DNA of 5,850 nt from Gammaproteobacteria bacterium (GTDB lineage Bacteria > Pseudomonadota > Gammaproteobacteria > Steroidobacterales > SZUA-146), in the NCBI GenBank assembly GCA_013002925.1, contig JABDLQ010000024.1, forward strand, positions 1 to 5,850, given 5' to 3'. Positions 1 to 5,109 of the stretch are shown here, piece by piece. The notes beneath the pieces are model-generated. The model was not told the DNA's origin, made no database searches, and saw nothing but the letters and a program-made list of their open reading frames with translations. Within the stretch, counting starts at the first letter, position 1. The number at the start of each line of letters is the position of its first letter. A program made the position numbers and the translations under genes.

Positions 1-134
1 TGATGCCGGGAGACAACATCCAGATGGTGGTTGAGCTGATTGCGCCGATTGCCATGGAAGATGGCTTGCGTTTTGCGATACGCGAAGGGGGCCGCACGGT
101 CGGCGCCGGCGTGGTCGCTAAAATTATTGAGTAA
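1..134 (+). CDS. tuf: Elongation factor Tu, C-terminal end (5' partial)
   Basis: EF-Tu is the GTPase that delivers aminoacyl-tRNA to the ribosomal A site. Only the last 43 complete codons are present, read from base 3, ending in TAA at 132-134; the rest lies upstream of the window. The visible peptide contains MPGDNIQMVVEL, the segment AMEDGLRFAIREGGRTVGAG and the ending VVAKIIE. This is the highly conserved end of beta-barrel domain 3, which contacts tRNA and EF-Ts. The fragment shows no frameshift or unusual residue. Its position directly before rpsJ is the str-S10 junction seen in many bacteria, so this copy is probably the str-operon tuf. E. coli has an additional tufB elsewhere, and whether this genome has a second copy cannot be seen. 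Confidence 0.97.
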   Translation, partial: MPGDNIQMVVELIAPIAMEDGLRFAIREGGRTVGAGVVAKIIE

Positions 135-151
135 CCGTTACAGGTACATGG

Positions 152-174
152 CTCCGGGGTCTCAGACCCCGGAG
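152..174 (+). terminator. GC-rich hairpin between tuf and rpsJ; partial terminator or attenuator candidate
   Basis: Bases 152-160 (CTCCGGGGT) pair perfectly with 166-174 (ACCCCGGAG), giving a 9-bp stem with a five-base CTCAG loop; two further closing pairs are possible in DNA. The hairpin starts 17 bases after the tuf stop and ends 25 bases before the rpsJ start. The downstream sequence has only two Ts (TTAATGG), so it lacks the U-run of an efficient intrinsic terminator. I infer a weak terminator, a 3'-end stabiliser for tuf mRNA or a processing site that lowers but does not block read-through into rpsJ. No alternative promoter for rpsJ is apparent between it and the start codon. Confidence 0.5.
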
Positions 175-199
175 TTAATGGCCACAACAGAGAATTGAC

Positions 200-514
200 A
201 TGTCAACTAATCAAAGTATCAGGATCAGGCTTAAGGCATTCGATCACCGGCTGATTGACACATCGGCCCGGGAAATCGTTGAAACCGCCAAGCGCACCGG
301 CGCCCATGTGAAGGGACCGGTACCGTTGCCGACGAAAATGGAGCGCTTTACCGTGCTGATTTCACCCCACGTCAACAAAGACGCGCGGGACCAATATGAG
401 CTCAGAACTCACAAGCGCCTCATGGATATCGTCGACCCAACCGACAAGACCGTGGATGCCTTGATGAAGCTCGAGCTGCCGGCTGGAGTCGATGTGCAAA
501 TTAAATTGAATTAA
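200..514 (+). CDS. rpsJ: 30S ribosomal protein S10 (NusE)
   Basis: S10 is a 30S head protein. As NusE it also pairs with NusB in transcription antitermination complexes and contacts NusG, linking transcription to translation. The 104-residue product matches the family length (103 in E. coli) and is near-collinear with it: IRIRLKAFDHRLID at about 7-20, EIVETAKRTGA at 25-35, and the extended loop ISPHVNKDARDQYE at about 54-67 that reaches into the 30S head. The start has only a weak AGAG (189-192) upstream, but it is the only ATG giving the expected N-terminus. The preceding gap carries a hairpin, and the following gap carries a promoter whose -35 box overlaps the last codons. This suggests that S10 is made mainly from transcripts entering from tuf, apart from the rest of its usual operon. 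Confidence 0.98.
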   Translation: MSTNQSIRIRLKAFDHRLIDTSAREIVETAKRTGAHVKGPVPLPTKMERFTVLISPHVNKDARDQYELRTHKRLMDIVDPTDKTVDALMKLELPAGVDVQIKLN

Positions 515-535
515 TCACAGAAATAGTCATATAAT
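506..535 (+). promoter_or_regulatory. Sigma70-type promoter driving rplC and downstream genes
   Basis: A perfect -10 hexamer TATAAT lies at 530-535. A -35-like TTGAAT (four of six consensus bases) lies at 506-511, with an 18-bp spacer. The region upstream and through the -35 is AT-rich (CAAATTAAATTGAATT). A GC-rich discriminator GGGCGG follows the -10 directly, the type associated with ppGpp/DksA control of stable-RNA and ribosomal-protein promoters in proteobacteria. Transcription would start near 541-545. The -35 overlaps the last rpsJ codons, and the first gene downstream is rplC, about 188 bases away. The call rests on sequence match and on the unusually long non-coding region that follows. 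Confidence 0.75.
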
Positions 536-540
536 GGGCG

Positions 541-728
541 GCTCAGCGTGGCCCGGTGCAGGAAATCCCTGTCCCGGGCTTTAAGTTGCCTGAGGTAGCT
601 GGACTGCAGGCGGGAAAATCCCGCGCGCAGCCCGGGTTGTAGATGGACACCAACAGGCTGTGAGCCTGTGCGGTGCGCAGACAGCGGCGACCAATCGAAG
701 TCGGCGCGGTGATAATGAGGAACAGACA
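541..728 (+). promoter_or_regulatory. Structured 5' leader of rplC; candidate ribosomal-protein autoregulatory RNA
   Basis: This is the transcribed part of the 214-base gap between rpsJ and rplC, and no plausible protein gene fills it. Reading along it gives five consecutive hairpins. (1) 551-556 with 574-579, plus an inner stem 559-562/568-571. (2) 584-590 with 594-600, a seven-pair stem with G-U pairs and a UGA loop. (3) 604-607 with 627-630, continued by 610-614/620-624. (4) 648-651 with 672-675, continued by 653-658/664-669 around a UGUGA loop. (5) 684-686 with 705-707 and 688-691 with 700-703. Hairpin 1 is followed by UUU. The rplC ribosome-binding site lies after hairpin 5. In E. coli a leader of about 170 bases upstream of rpsJ mediates repression by L4. 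This leader is of similar length and precedes L3 and L4, so L4 control is a reasonable inference, but the ligand is unknown. Confidence 0.6.
717..722 (+). promoter_or_regulatory. Shine-Dalgarno of rplC, deciding the start at 729
   Basis: GAGGAA at 717-722 stands about eight bases (counted from the AGG) before ATG 729. The reading frame continues upstream to a GTG at 660 without a stop and has another ATG at 735. Position 660 would add 23 residues unlike any L3 and lies in the loop of a leader hairpin. Position 735 is too far from the Shine-Dalgarno. The spacing therefore favours 729. Confidence 0.8.
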
Positions 729-1373
729 ATGACGATGGGTGTAGTTGGCCGTAAATGCGGCATGACTCGTGTGTTTATGGATGACGGCAGATCAGTGCCT
801 GTCACTGTAATTGAGGCGTTGCCTAACCGGGTTACACAAATCAAGTCCGCGGAACACGATGGTTACCGCGCATTGCAGGTGTCTACCGGCACCCGTAAAG
901 CTTCTCGTATTGGAAAGGCGCAGGCCGGTCATTTTGCCAAGGCAAAGACCGAGCCGGGTCGTGGTCTGTGGGAGTTTCGCCTGGACGCCGGTGAGGGTGA
1001 TGACCTTGAAGTCGGTTCCGAGATCAAGGTGGATCTGTTTGCAGAAGGGCAAGCTATTGATGTCGTTGGAACGACTATCGGTAAAGGCTTTGCAGGCGGG
1101 GTCAAGCGTCACAACTTCAGCATGCAGGATGCCACGCACGGCAACTCGCTGGCGCACCGGGCTCCGGGTTCTATTGGTCAGTGTCAGACACCGGGTCGTG
1201 TCTTCAAAGGTAAAAAGATGGCTGGCCAGATGGGCAACGTGCGCCGCACCCAGCCCAACCTGAAAGTGGTCCGTGTCGATACCGAGCGCAACCTGATTCT
1301 GGTGAAAGGCGCAGTACCTGGCGCCAAAGGCAGCGATGTCATTATACGCCCATCGATCAAGGCGGGAGGATAA
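729..1373 (+). CDS. rplC: 50S ribosomal protein L3
   Basis: L3 is an early-assembly 50S protein that binds 23S rRNA; its central extension reaches towards the peptidyl-transferase centre. The product is 214 residues (209 in E. coli), starting MTMGVVGRKCGMTRVF. Conserved blocks follow: VPVTVIEALPNRVTQ (23-37), AGHFAKA (66-72), GRGLWEFRL (78-86), GKGFAGGVKRHNF (118-130) and DATHGNSLAHRAPGSIG (134-150), then QTPGRVFKGKKMAGQMGN (153-170). The glutamine equivalent to E. coli Gln150, the PrmB methylation site, is retained as Gln153. Its preceding residue is Cys where E. coli has Asn. This is the first gene behind the internal promoter and leader, and only seven bases separate its stop from rplD, so the two should be translated together. 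Confidence 0.98.
   Translation: MTMGVVGRKCGMTRVFMDDGRSVPVTVIEALPNRVTQIKSAEHDGYRALQVSTGTRKASRIGKAQAGHFAKAKTEPGRGLWEFRLDAGEGDDLEVGSEIKVDLFAEGQAIDVVGTTIGKGFAGGVKRHNFSMQDATHGNSLAHRAPGSIGQCQTPGRVFKGKKMAGQMGNVRRTQPNLKVVRVDTERNLILVKGAVPGAKGSDVIIRPSIKAGG
1364..1370 (+). promoter_or_regulatory. Strong Shine-Dalgarno of rplD within the end of rplC
   Basis: GGGAGGA lies at the last codons of rplC and touches its TAA stop. It serves either GTG 1375 (five bases from the GGAGG core) or ATG 1381 (eleven bases). Spacing slightly favours GTG, whereas homology favours ATG, since L4 in Pseudomonas begins MQLN as I recall it. The rplD start is therefore uncertain by two codons. Confidence 0.7.
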
Positions 1374-1380
1374 CGTGGCG

Positions 1381-1983
1381 ATGCAGTTGAACAGTCATGG
1401 CGGTGCCGCTGTAGAAGTGTCAGAAGTCACTTTTGGTCGGGAATACAACGAAGCCCTGGTGCACCAGGTCGTAACAGCTTACATGGCAGCGGGACGGAGC
1501 GGCTCCAAAGCCCAGCGTAACCGATCTGCGGTGCGTGGCGGCGGGGCCAAGCCCTGGCGTCAGAAGGGCACAGGCCGGGCGCGTGCAGGCACGACTCGAA
1601 GTCCGATCTGGGTTGGCGGTGGTCGCGCATTTGCTGCGCAACCGCGCAGTCACAAGCAAAAAGTGAATCGCAAGATGTATCGCGGTGCGATGCAGGCCAT
1701 TCTCTCCGAGCTGGTGCGACAGGAGCGTACGGTTCTTGTTGATGAGTTTACGCTCGAGGCACCAAAAACGAAGATGCTGGTCGAGAAGCTCAAGACTATG
1801 GATCTGGCAAACGTGCTGATCGTGCTGGAAGGTTATGACGAACATGTATACCTGGCATCCCGCAACCTGCCCGGCGTTAACGTGCTGGACGCGAATGCGC
1901 TGGATCCGGTCAGTCTGATCCGGTACGACAATGTGCTCATGACCGTGGCTGCAGTACGACGCCTTGAGGAGAAATGGGGATGA
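1381..1983 (+). CDS. rplD: 50S ribosomal protein L4
   Basis: L4 binds 23S rRNA domain I early in assembly, and its long loop lines the narrow part of the peptide exit tunnel. In E. coli free L4 also represses the S10 operon by transcription attenuation and translational inhibition. The 200-residue product (201 in E. coli) has EVSEVTFGREYNEALVHQVV at about 12-31. The tunnel-loop signature KPWRQKGTGRARAG lies at 57-70; it includes Lys62, equivalent to the Lys63 altered in macrolide-resistant E. coli, here wild type. SPIWVGGG (74-81), MYRGAMQAILSELVRQ (99-114) and LDPVSLIRYD (174-183) follow. A GTG two codons upstream is an alternative start. The stop overlaps the rplW start by four bases (ATGA), indicating coupling. 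Its position right after rplC makes it the natural candidate effector for the leader at 541-728. Confidence 0.97.
   Translation: MQLNSHGGAAVEVSEVTFGREYNEALVHQVVTAYMAAGRSGSKAQRNRSAVRGGGAKPWRQKGTGRARAGTTRSPIWVGGGRAFAAQPRSHKQKVNRKMYRGAMQAILSELVRQERTVLVDEFTLEAPKTKMLVEKLKTMDLANVLIVLEGYDEHVYLASRNLPGVNVLDANALDPVSLIRYDNVLMTVAAVRRLEEKWG
1966..1971 (+). promoter_or_regulatory. Shine-Dalgarno of rplW, deciding the start at 1980
   Basis: GAGGAG lies eight bases before ATG 1980. Another in-frame ATG at 1974 is only two bases from it, which is too close. The chosen start also gives the ATGA overlap with the rplD stop and the MISERL N-terminus expected for L23. Confidence 0.8.
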
Positions 1984-2276
1984 TTAGCGAGCGACTGGTA
2001 ACGGTCTTGGTGGGCCCGCATATTTCGGAAAAAAGCACAAATGCTGGTGAGTACAACAATCAGTATGTGTTCAAGGTCCGAAAAGATGCCAACAAAAACG
2101 AGATTCGTCGTGCTGTCGAGCAAATGTTCGACGTGAGCGTCGAGTCCGTTCAGGTGCTGAATTATCGCGGCAAGGTAAAACGCTTCAAGACCACCATGGG
2201 CAGACGCGCAGACTGGAAGAAAGCGTACGTACGTCTGGCTGAAGGTAACACTATTGACTTTATCGGGGCGGAATAG
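1980..2276 (+). CDS. rplW: 50S ribosomal protein L23
   Basis: L23 sits at the rim of the peptide exit tunnel, where it docks trigger factor and contacts signal recognition particle. The product is 98 residues (100 in E. coli), a normal bacterial length. The N-terminus MISERLVTVLVGPHISEKS carries the SEK motif; Glu17 corresponds to E. coli Glu18, the key trigger-factor contact. The remaining signature elements are present: FKVRKDANKNEIRRAVEQMF (31-50), the basic stretch RGKVKR (63-68), and GRRADWKKAYVRL (74-86), followed by DFIGAE at the end. Its start overlaps the rplD stop and it is followed by a 36-base gap before rplB. No regulatory structure is evident in that gap. Confidence 0.97.
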   Translation: MISERLVTVLVGPHISEKSTNAGEYNNQYVFKVRKDANKNEIRRAVEQMFDVSVESVQVLNYRGKVKRFKTTMGRRADWKKAYVRLAEGNTIDFIGAE

Positions 2277-2312
2277 ACCGTCACGGCATAGAGAGAATCA
2301 AAGGCATAGATC

Positions 2313-3143
2313 ATGGCATTACAAAAAGCCAAACCAACATCGCCGGGTCGCCGGTTCAAGGTACGGGTTTTAAAACCCGACTTGTACAAAGGTAAGCCCT
2401 ACGGACCTCTTCTCGAGAAGAAGACCAAGTCGGGTGGGCGCAATAACCTCGGTCGAATCACTACGCGCCATGTTGGCGGTGGACACAAGCAGCGATATCG
2501 GTTGATCGATTTCAAGCGCAACAAGGACGGCGTGCCCGCGAAAGTGGAACGCATTGAATACGATCCGAACCGCAGTGCTCACATCGCGTTGTTGCTGTAT
2601 GCAGATGGCGAACGTCGTTACATCATTGCGCCAAAAGGCGTCACTGTTGGTGACAAGGTTGAGTCAGGCAACGAAGTCTCGATCAAGGTCGGCAACAACA
2701 TGCCGTTACGCAATATCCCGCTCGGTTCGCTGGTGCATTGCGTCGAGATGAAGCCCGGCAAAGGCGCACAAATGGTGCGTAGTGCCGGCGGTTCAGCCCA
2801 ACTGGCGGCGCGTGAAGGAAGTTATGCCACGCTGCGCCTGCGCTCGGGTGAAATGCGCAGAGTGCATATTGAATGTCGTGCAACACTCGGTGAGGTTGGT
2901 AACTCGGAGCATAGTCTCCAGAAGCTGGGTAAAGCCGGCGCCAAACGCTGGCGTGGTGTGCGACCCACTGTGCGGGGAGTTGCCATGAACCCGGTCGATC
3001 ACCCACATGGTGGTGGTGAAGGACGGACGTCCGGTGGACGCCATCCGGTTACTCCCTGGGGAGTGCCGACAAAAGGTTACAAAACACGTAAGAACAAGCG
3101 TACGGACAACATGATCGTCCGCCGCCGTTCCAAAAAGAAATAA
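2313..3143 (+). CDS. rplB: 50S ribosomal protein L2
   Basis: L2 is one of the most conserved ribosomal proteins. It is needed for subunit association and lies near the peptidyl-transferase centre. The product is 276 residues (273 in E. coli). The N-terminal part includes KPTSPGRRFKV (8-18) and SGGRNNLGRITTRH (41-54), followed by GGGHKQRYR. The OB-fold core contains VERIEYDPNRSAHIALL, APKGV and the NIPLGSLVHCVEMKPGKGAQ region. The C-terminal signature MNPVDHPHGGGEG begins at residue 225; His230 matches the functionally important His229 of E. coli. It ends in the usual basic tail NKRTDNMIVRRRSKKK. An AAAGG at 2300-2304 lies eight bases before ATG. Nothing unusual is seen. Confidence 0.98.
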   Translation: MALQKAKPTSPGRRFKVRVLKPDLYKGKPYGPLLEKKTKSGGRNNLGRITTRHVGGGHKQRYRLIDFKRNKDGVPAKVERIEYDPNRSAHIALLLYADGERRYIIAPKGVTVGDKVESGNEVSIKVGNNMPLRNIPLGSLVHCVEMKPGKGAQMVRSAGGSAQLAAREGSYATLRLRSGEMRRVHIECRATLGEVGNSEHSLQKLGKAGAKRWRGVRPTVRGVAMNPVDHPHGGGEGRTSGGRHPVTPWGVPTKGYKTRKNKRTDNMIVRRRSKKK

Positions 3144-3172
3144 CGACTAGTTTGTTGAAGAGGTAAGCAACA

Positions 3173-3445
3173 GTGCCACGTTCCATTAGAAAAGGCCCAT
3201 TTGTTGACCTTCACCTGAGTAAAAAGGTGGAAGTTGCGATGAAAAACAACGATCGACGACCGATTAAAACCTGGTCGCGCCGATCAATGGTTGTGCCCGA
3301 CATGGTGGGCCTGACGATCGCCGTACACAACGGTCGTGCACACGTGCCGGTGTTGATATCCGAGAACATGGTGGGCCACAAACTGGGCGAATTTGCCATG
3401 ACGCGGACTTTCAAGTCGCATGCTGGCGACAAGAAGTCGAAGTAG
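3173..3445 (+). CDS. rpsS: 30S ribosomal protein S19
   Basis: S19 is in the 30S head, pairs with S13, and contributes to the intersubunit bridge contacts near the A-site tRNA. The 90-residue product (92 in E. coli) begins at GTG. The start is supported by GAGG at 3160-3163 nine bases upstream and by the canonical N-terminus PRSIRKGPFVDLHL. Further conserved parts are KTWSRRSM (33-40), then GLTIAVHNGRAHVPVLI and MVGHKLGEFAMTRTF. The basic C-terminal tail (DKKSK) is two residues shorter than in E. coli. It follows rplB by 29 bases and precedes rplV by 11, with the rplV Shine-Dalgarno overlapping its TAG stop. Confidence 0.97.
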   Translation: MPRSIRKGPFVDLHLSKKVEVAMKNNDRRPIKTWSRRSMVVPDMVGLTIAVHNGRAHVPVLISENMVGHKLGEFAMTRTFKSHAGDKKSK

Positions 3446-3456
3446 GAGAACAGGAC

Positions 3457-3789
3457 ATGAAAGTTTCTGCCAAATTGCGTTTTGCACGCATTTCTCCACA
3501 GAAATGCCGCCTGGTCGCTGACCAGATTCGCGGTAAATCAGTGGCTGAAGCAGATCAGACCTTGGCGTTTATGCCGCGTAAAGGCGCGAAAATTTTACGC
3601 AAGGTTTTGAATTCGGCCATTGCCAATGCTGAGCACAACAACGGTGCCGACATCGATGAGCTGAAAATTTCAAAGGTGTTGGTTGATGAAGCCCCGCGGT
3701 TTCGTCGCTTCCAGGCGCGAGCCAAAGGCAGCGGTAATCGCATTATCAAACGCAACAGCCACATTACATTGCAAGTAGCTGACGAGTAA
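3457..3789 (+). CDS. rplV: 50S ribosomal protein L22
   Basis: L22 binds all six domains of 23S rRNA, and its long beta-hairpin forms part of the exit-tunnel constriction opposite L4. The product is 110 residues, the same as in E. coli. Signature regions are SPQKCRLVADQIRGKSV (13-29), LNSAIANAEHNNGADIDELKI (51-71) and VDEAPRFRRFQARAKG (76-91). The last covers the hairpin loop where macrolide-resistance deletions (MKR in E. coli) occur; the loop length is intact here. The motif usually seen as PRAKGRA reads ARAKGSG, and the protein closes with RIIKRNSHITLQVADE. AGGAG at 3444-3448, overlapping the rpsS stop, gives a well-spaced ribosome-binding site. Confidence 0.97.
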   Translation: MKVSAKLRFARISPQKCRLVADQIRGKSVAEADQTLAFMPRKGAKILRKVLNSAIANAEHNNGADIDELKISKVLVDEAPRFRRFQARAKGSGNRIIKRNSHITLQVADE

Positions 3790-3802
3790 GAGAGAAACCG
3801 GA

Positions 3803-4486
3803 ATGGGTCAAAAAGTACATCCAATTGGAATTCGCCTCGGGATCACCAAAGACTGGACGTCCAAATGGTATGCGGACAGTCAAACGTATCCCGAGTATGT
3901 AGCGACCGACTATAAAATTCGCGGTTTTTTGAAAAAGAAACTGGCACAGGCTTCTGTGAGCCGGATTCAGATCGAACGGCCGGCCAAAAAAGCACATATT
4001 ACTGTGCACACCGCCCGGCCAGGCATCGTGATTGGCAAAAAAGGTGAAGACATTGAAAACCTGCGCACCGAGGTGTCGCGCATGATGGGGATGCCGCTGG
4101 CAGATATTCGCATCAACATTGCAGAAATTCGCAAGCCGGAACTCGACGCTACCCTGGTGGCAGAGGGCATTGCGCAGCAACTGGAGCGTCGCATCATGTT
4201 TCGTCGCGCGATGAAGCGTGCAGTGACCAACACGATGCGCCTGGGTGCAGAAGGCATCAAGGTGAAAGTTGGCGGTCGCCTGAACGGCGCGGAAATTGCC
4301 CGCTCGGAGTGGTATCGGGAAGGGCGCGTGCCGCTGCACACCTTTCGTGCTGATATCGATTATGGGGTCGCTGAGGCGCAAACGACCTACGGAATCATCG
4401 GTGTCAAAGTGTGGATATTCAAAGGTGAAGTATTTGATACCGCCGAAGTGGCTGCCGATACACCGGAAACACCGGCGGCACGCTAG
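3803..4486 (+). CDS. rpsC: 30S ribosomal protein S3
   Basis: S3 lies at the mRNA entry tunnel of the 30S subunit and, with S4 and S5, provides mRNA helicase activity. The 227-residue product (233 in E. coli) starts MGQKVHPIGIRLGI. A type II KH domain follows, with the RNA-binding loop IVIGKKGEDIENLR at 75-88. The C-terminal domain includes RKPELDATLVAEGIAQQLERR (110-130) and MFRRAMKRA (132-140); Arg134, Arg135 and Lys138 match the helicase residues Arg131, Arg132 and Lys135 of E. coli. EWYREGRVPLHTFRADIDYG and IIGVKVWIFKGE complete the fold. Compared with E. coli there is a three-residue insertion at about 100-103 (MPLADIRINIAE). The tail after residue 211 is short and acidic or alanine-rich, lacking the basic end found in E. 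coli. Confidence 0.98.
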   Translation: MGQKVHPIGIRLGITKDWTSKWYADSQTYPEYVATDYKIRGFLKKKLAQASVSRIQIERPAKKAHITVHTARPGIVIGKKGEDIENLRTEVSRMMGMPLADIRINIAEIRKPELDATLVAEGIAQQLERRIMFRRAMKRAVTNTMRLGAEGIKVKVGGRLNGAEIARSEWYREGRVPLHTFRADIDYGVAEAQTTYGIIGVKVWIFKGEVFDTAEVAADTPETPAAR

Positions 4487-4495
4487 GAGAGTACG

Positions 4496-4909
4496 ATGTT
4501 ACAACCAAAAAGAACCAAATACAGAAAACAGATGAAAGGCAAGAACCGCGGGCTCGCGCATCGCGGTAGCAACGTGTCTTTTGGTGAGTTCGGGCTCAAG
4601 GCAACAGCGCGTGGACGTATCACAGCCCGCCAGATTGAGGCGGCCCGGCGTGCCATGACCCGCCACGTGAAACGGGGTGGCAAGATCTGGATTCGAATTT
4701 TTCCGGACAAGCCGATCACCAAGAAGCCTCTTGAGGTTCGCCAGGGTAAGGGTAAAGGAAACGTCGAATATTGGGTTGCCCAGATTCAACCGGGCAAGAT
4801 GTTATATGAAATGGAAGGGGTGGATGAGACCGTGGCACGCGAGGCGTTTCGCCTGGCGGCGGCAAAACTTCCCATTGCCACCACTTTCGTCAGTCGGCAG
4901 GTAGTGTGA
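4496..4909 (+). CDS. rplP: 50S ribosomal protein L16
   Basis: L16 is a late-assembling 50S protein needed for peptidyl-transferase activity and for positioning A- and P-site tRNA. The product is 137 residues (136 in E. coli). It begins MLQPKRTKYRKQMKGKNRG, followed by VSFGEFGLKA (27-36), RGRITARQIEAARRAMTR (39-56), KIWIRIFPDKPITKKP (63-78) and the loop RQGKGKGNVEYWV (82-94). Arg82 matches E. coli Arg81, the residue hydroxylated by the 2-oxoglutarate oxygenase YcfD. The next residue is Gln where E. coli has Met. AGGAG at 4485-4489 overlaps the rpsC stop and lies six bases before ATG. Its TGA overlaps the rpmC ATG by one base (TGATG), implying reinitiation. Confidence 0.98.
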   Translation: MLQPKRTKYRKQMKGKNRGLAHRGSNVSFGEFGLKATARGRITARQIEAARRAMTRHVKRGGKIWIRIFPDKPITKKPLEVRQGKGKGNVEYWVAQIQPGKMLYEMEGVDETVAREAFRLAAAKLPIATTFVSRQVV

Positions 4910-5097
4910 TGGAACCGGAAAAGCTCAGAGAGAAAACCGCTGCGGAACTGCGTGAAGAGCTCGTACATCTTCGCAAGGAGCAGTTTAATTTACGCATGCA
5001 GGAGGCCACAGGGCAACTCATGCAGCCGGATCAGTTTCGTAAAGTACGGCGCAATATTGCGCGCGTGAAAACCATTTTGAATGAAAAGCGGTCTTAA
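4909..5097 (+). CDS. rpmC: 50S ribosomal protein L29
   Basis: L29 is a small helical protein next to L23 at the exit-tunnel rim. The 62-residue product (63 in E. coli) shows the family pattern EKLREKTAAELREEL (4-18), LRKEQFNLRMQEATGQL (21-37) and VRRNIARVKTILNEK (46-60). The two long helices form an antiparallel coiled-coil-like pair. ATG 4909 is chosen because it overlaps the rplP TGA by one base and has AGG (4899-4901) seven bases upstream. An in-frame GTG one codon earlier (4906) is possible and would add only a single Met. Followed closely by rpsQ after 12 bases. Confidence 0.96.
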   Translation: MEPEKLREKTAAELREELVHLRKEQFNLRMQEATGQLMQPDQFRKVRRNIARVKTILNEKRS

Positions 5098-5109
5098 CAG
5101 GCGAGTGCA

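Noticed and set aside
195..222. Perfect -35 hexamer TTGACA at 195-200 with a TATCAG -10-like hexamer 16 bases on
   Set aside because: It overlaps the rpsJ start codon and would make a transcript starting inside rpsJ without its start. The -10 matches only four of six bases, and the hexamer arises from the sequence before ATG.
534..584. Short frame from ATG 534 (MGGSAWPGAG...) through leader hairpin 1
   Set aside because: Its ATG lies within and just after the -10 box, upstream of the expected transcription start, and it has no Shine-Dalgarno.
660..728. In-frame GTG extension of rplC adding 23 residues
   Set aside because: The added residues do not resemble any L3, the GTG sits in a predicted hairpin loop without a Shine-Dalgarno, and ATG 729 has a well-spaced GAGGAA.
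511..844. Minus-strand open frames across the rpsJ-rplC gap (511-729 and 581-844)
   Set aside because: They lack recognisable protein features, one runs antisense into rplC, and the stretch is better explained as a structured leader.
3764..4381. 205-codon minus-strand open frame antisense to rpsC
   Set aside because: It is a shadow of the S3 codon pattern. Its product has no recognisable domain, and rpsC on the other strand is unmistakable.
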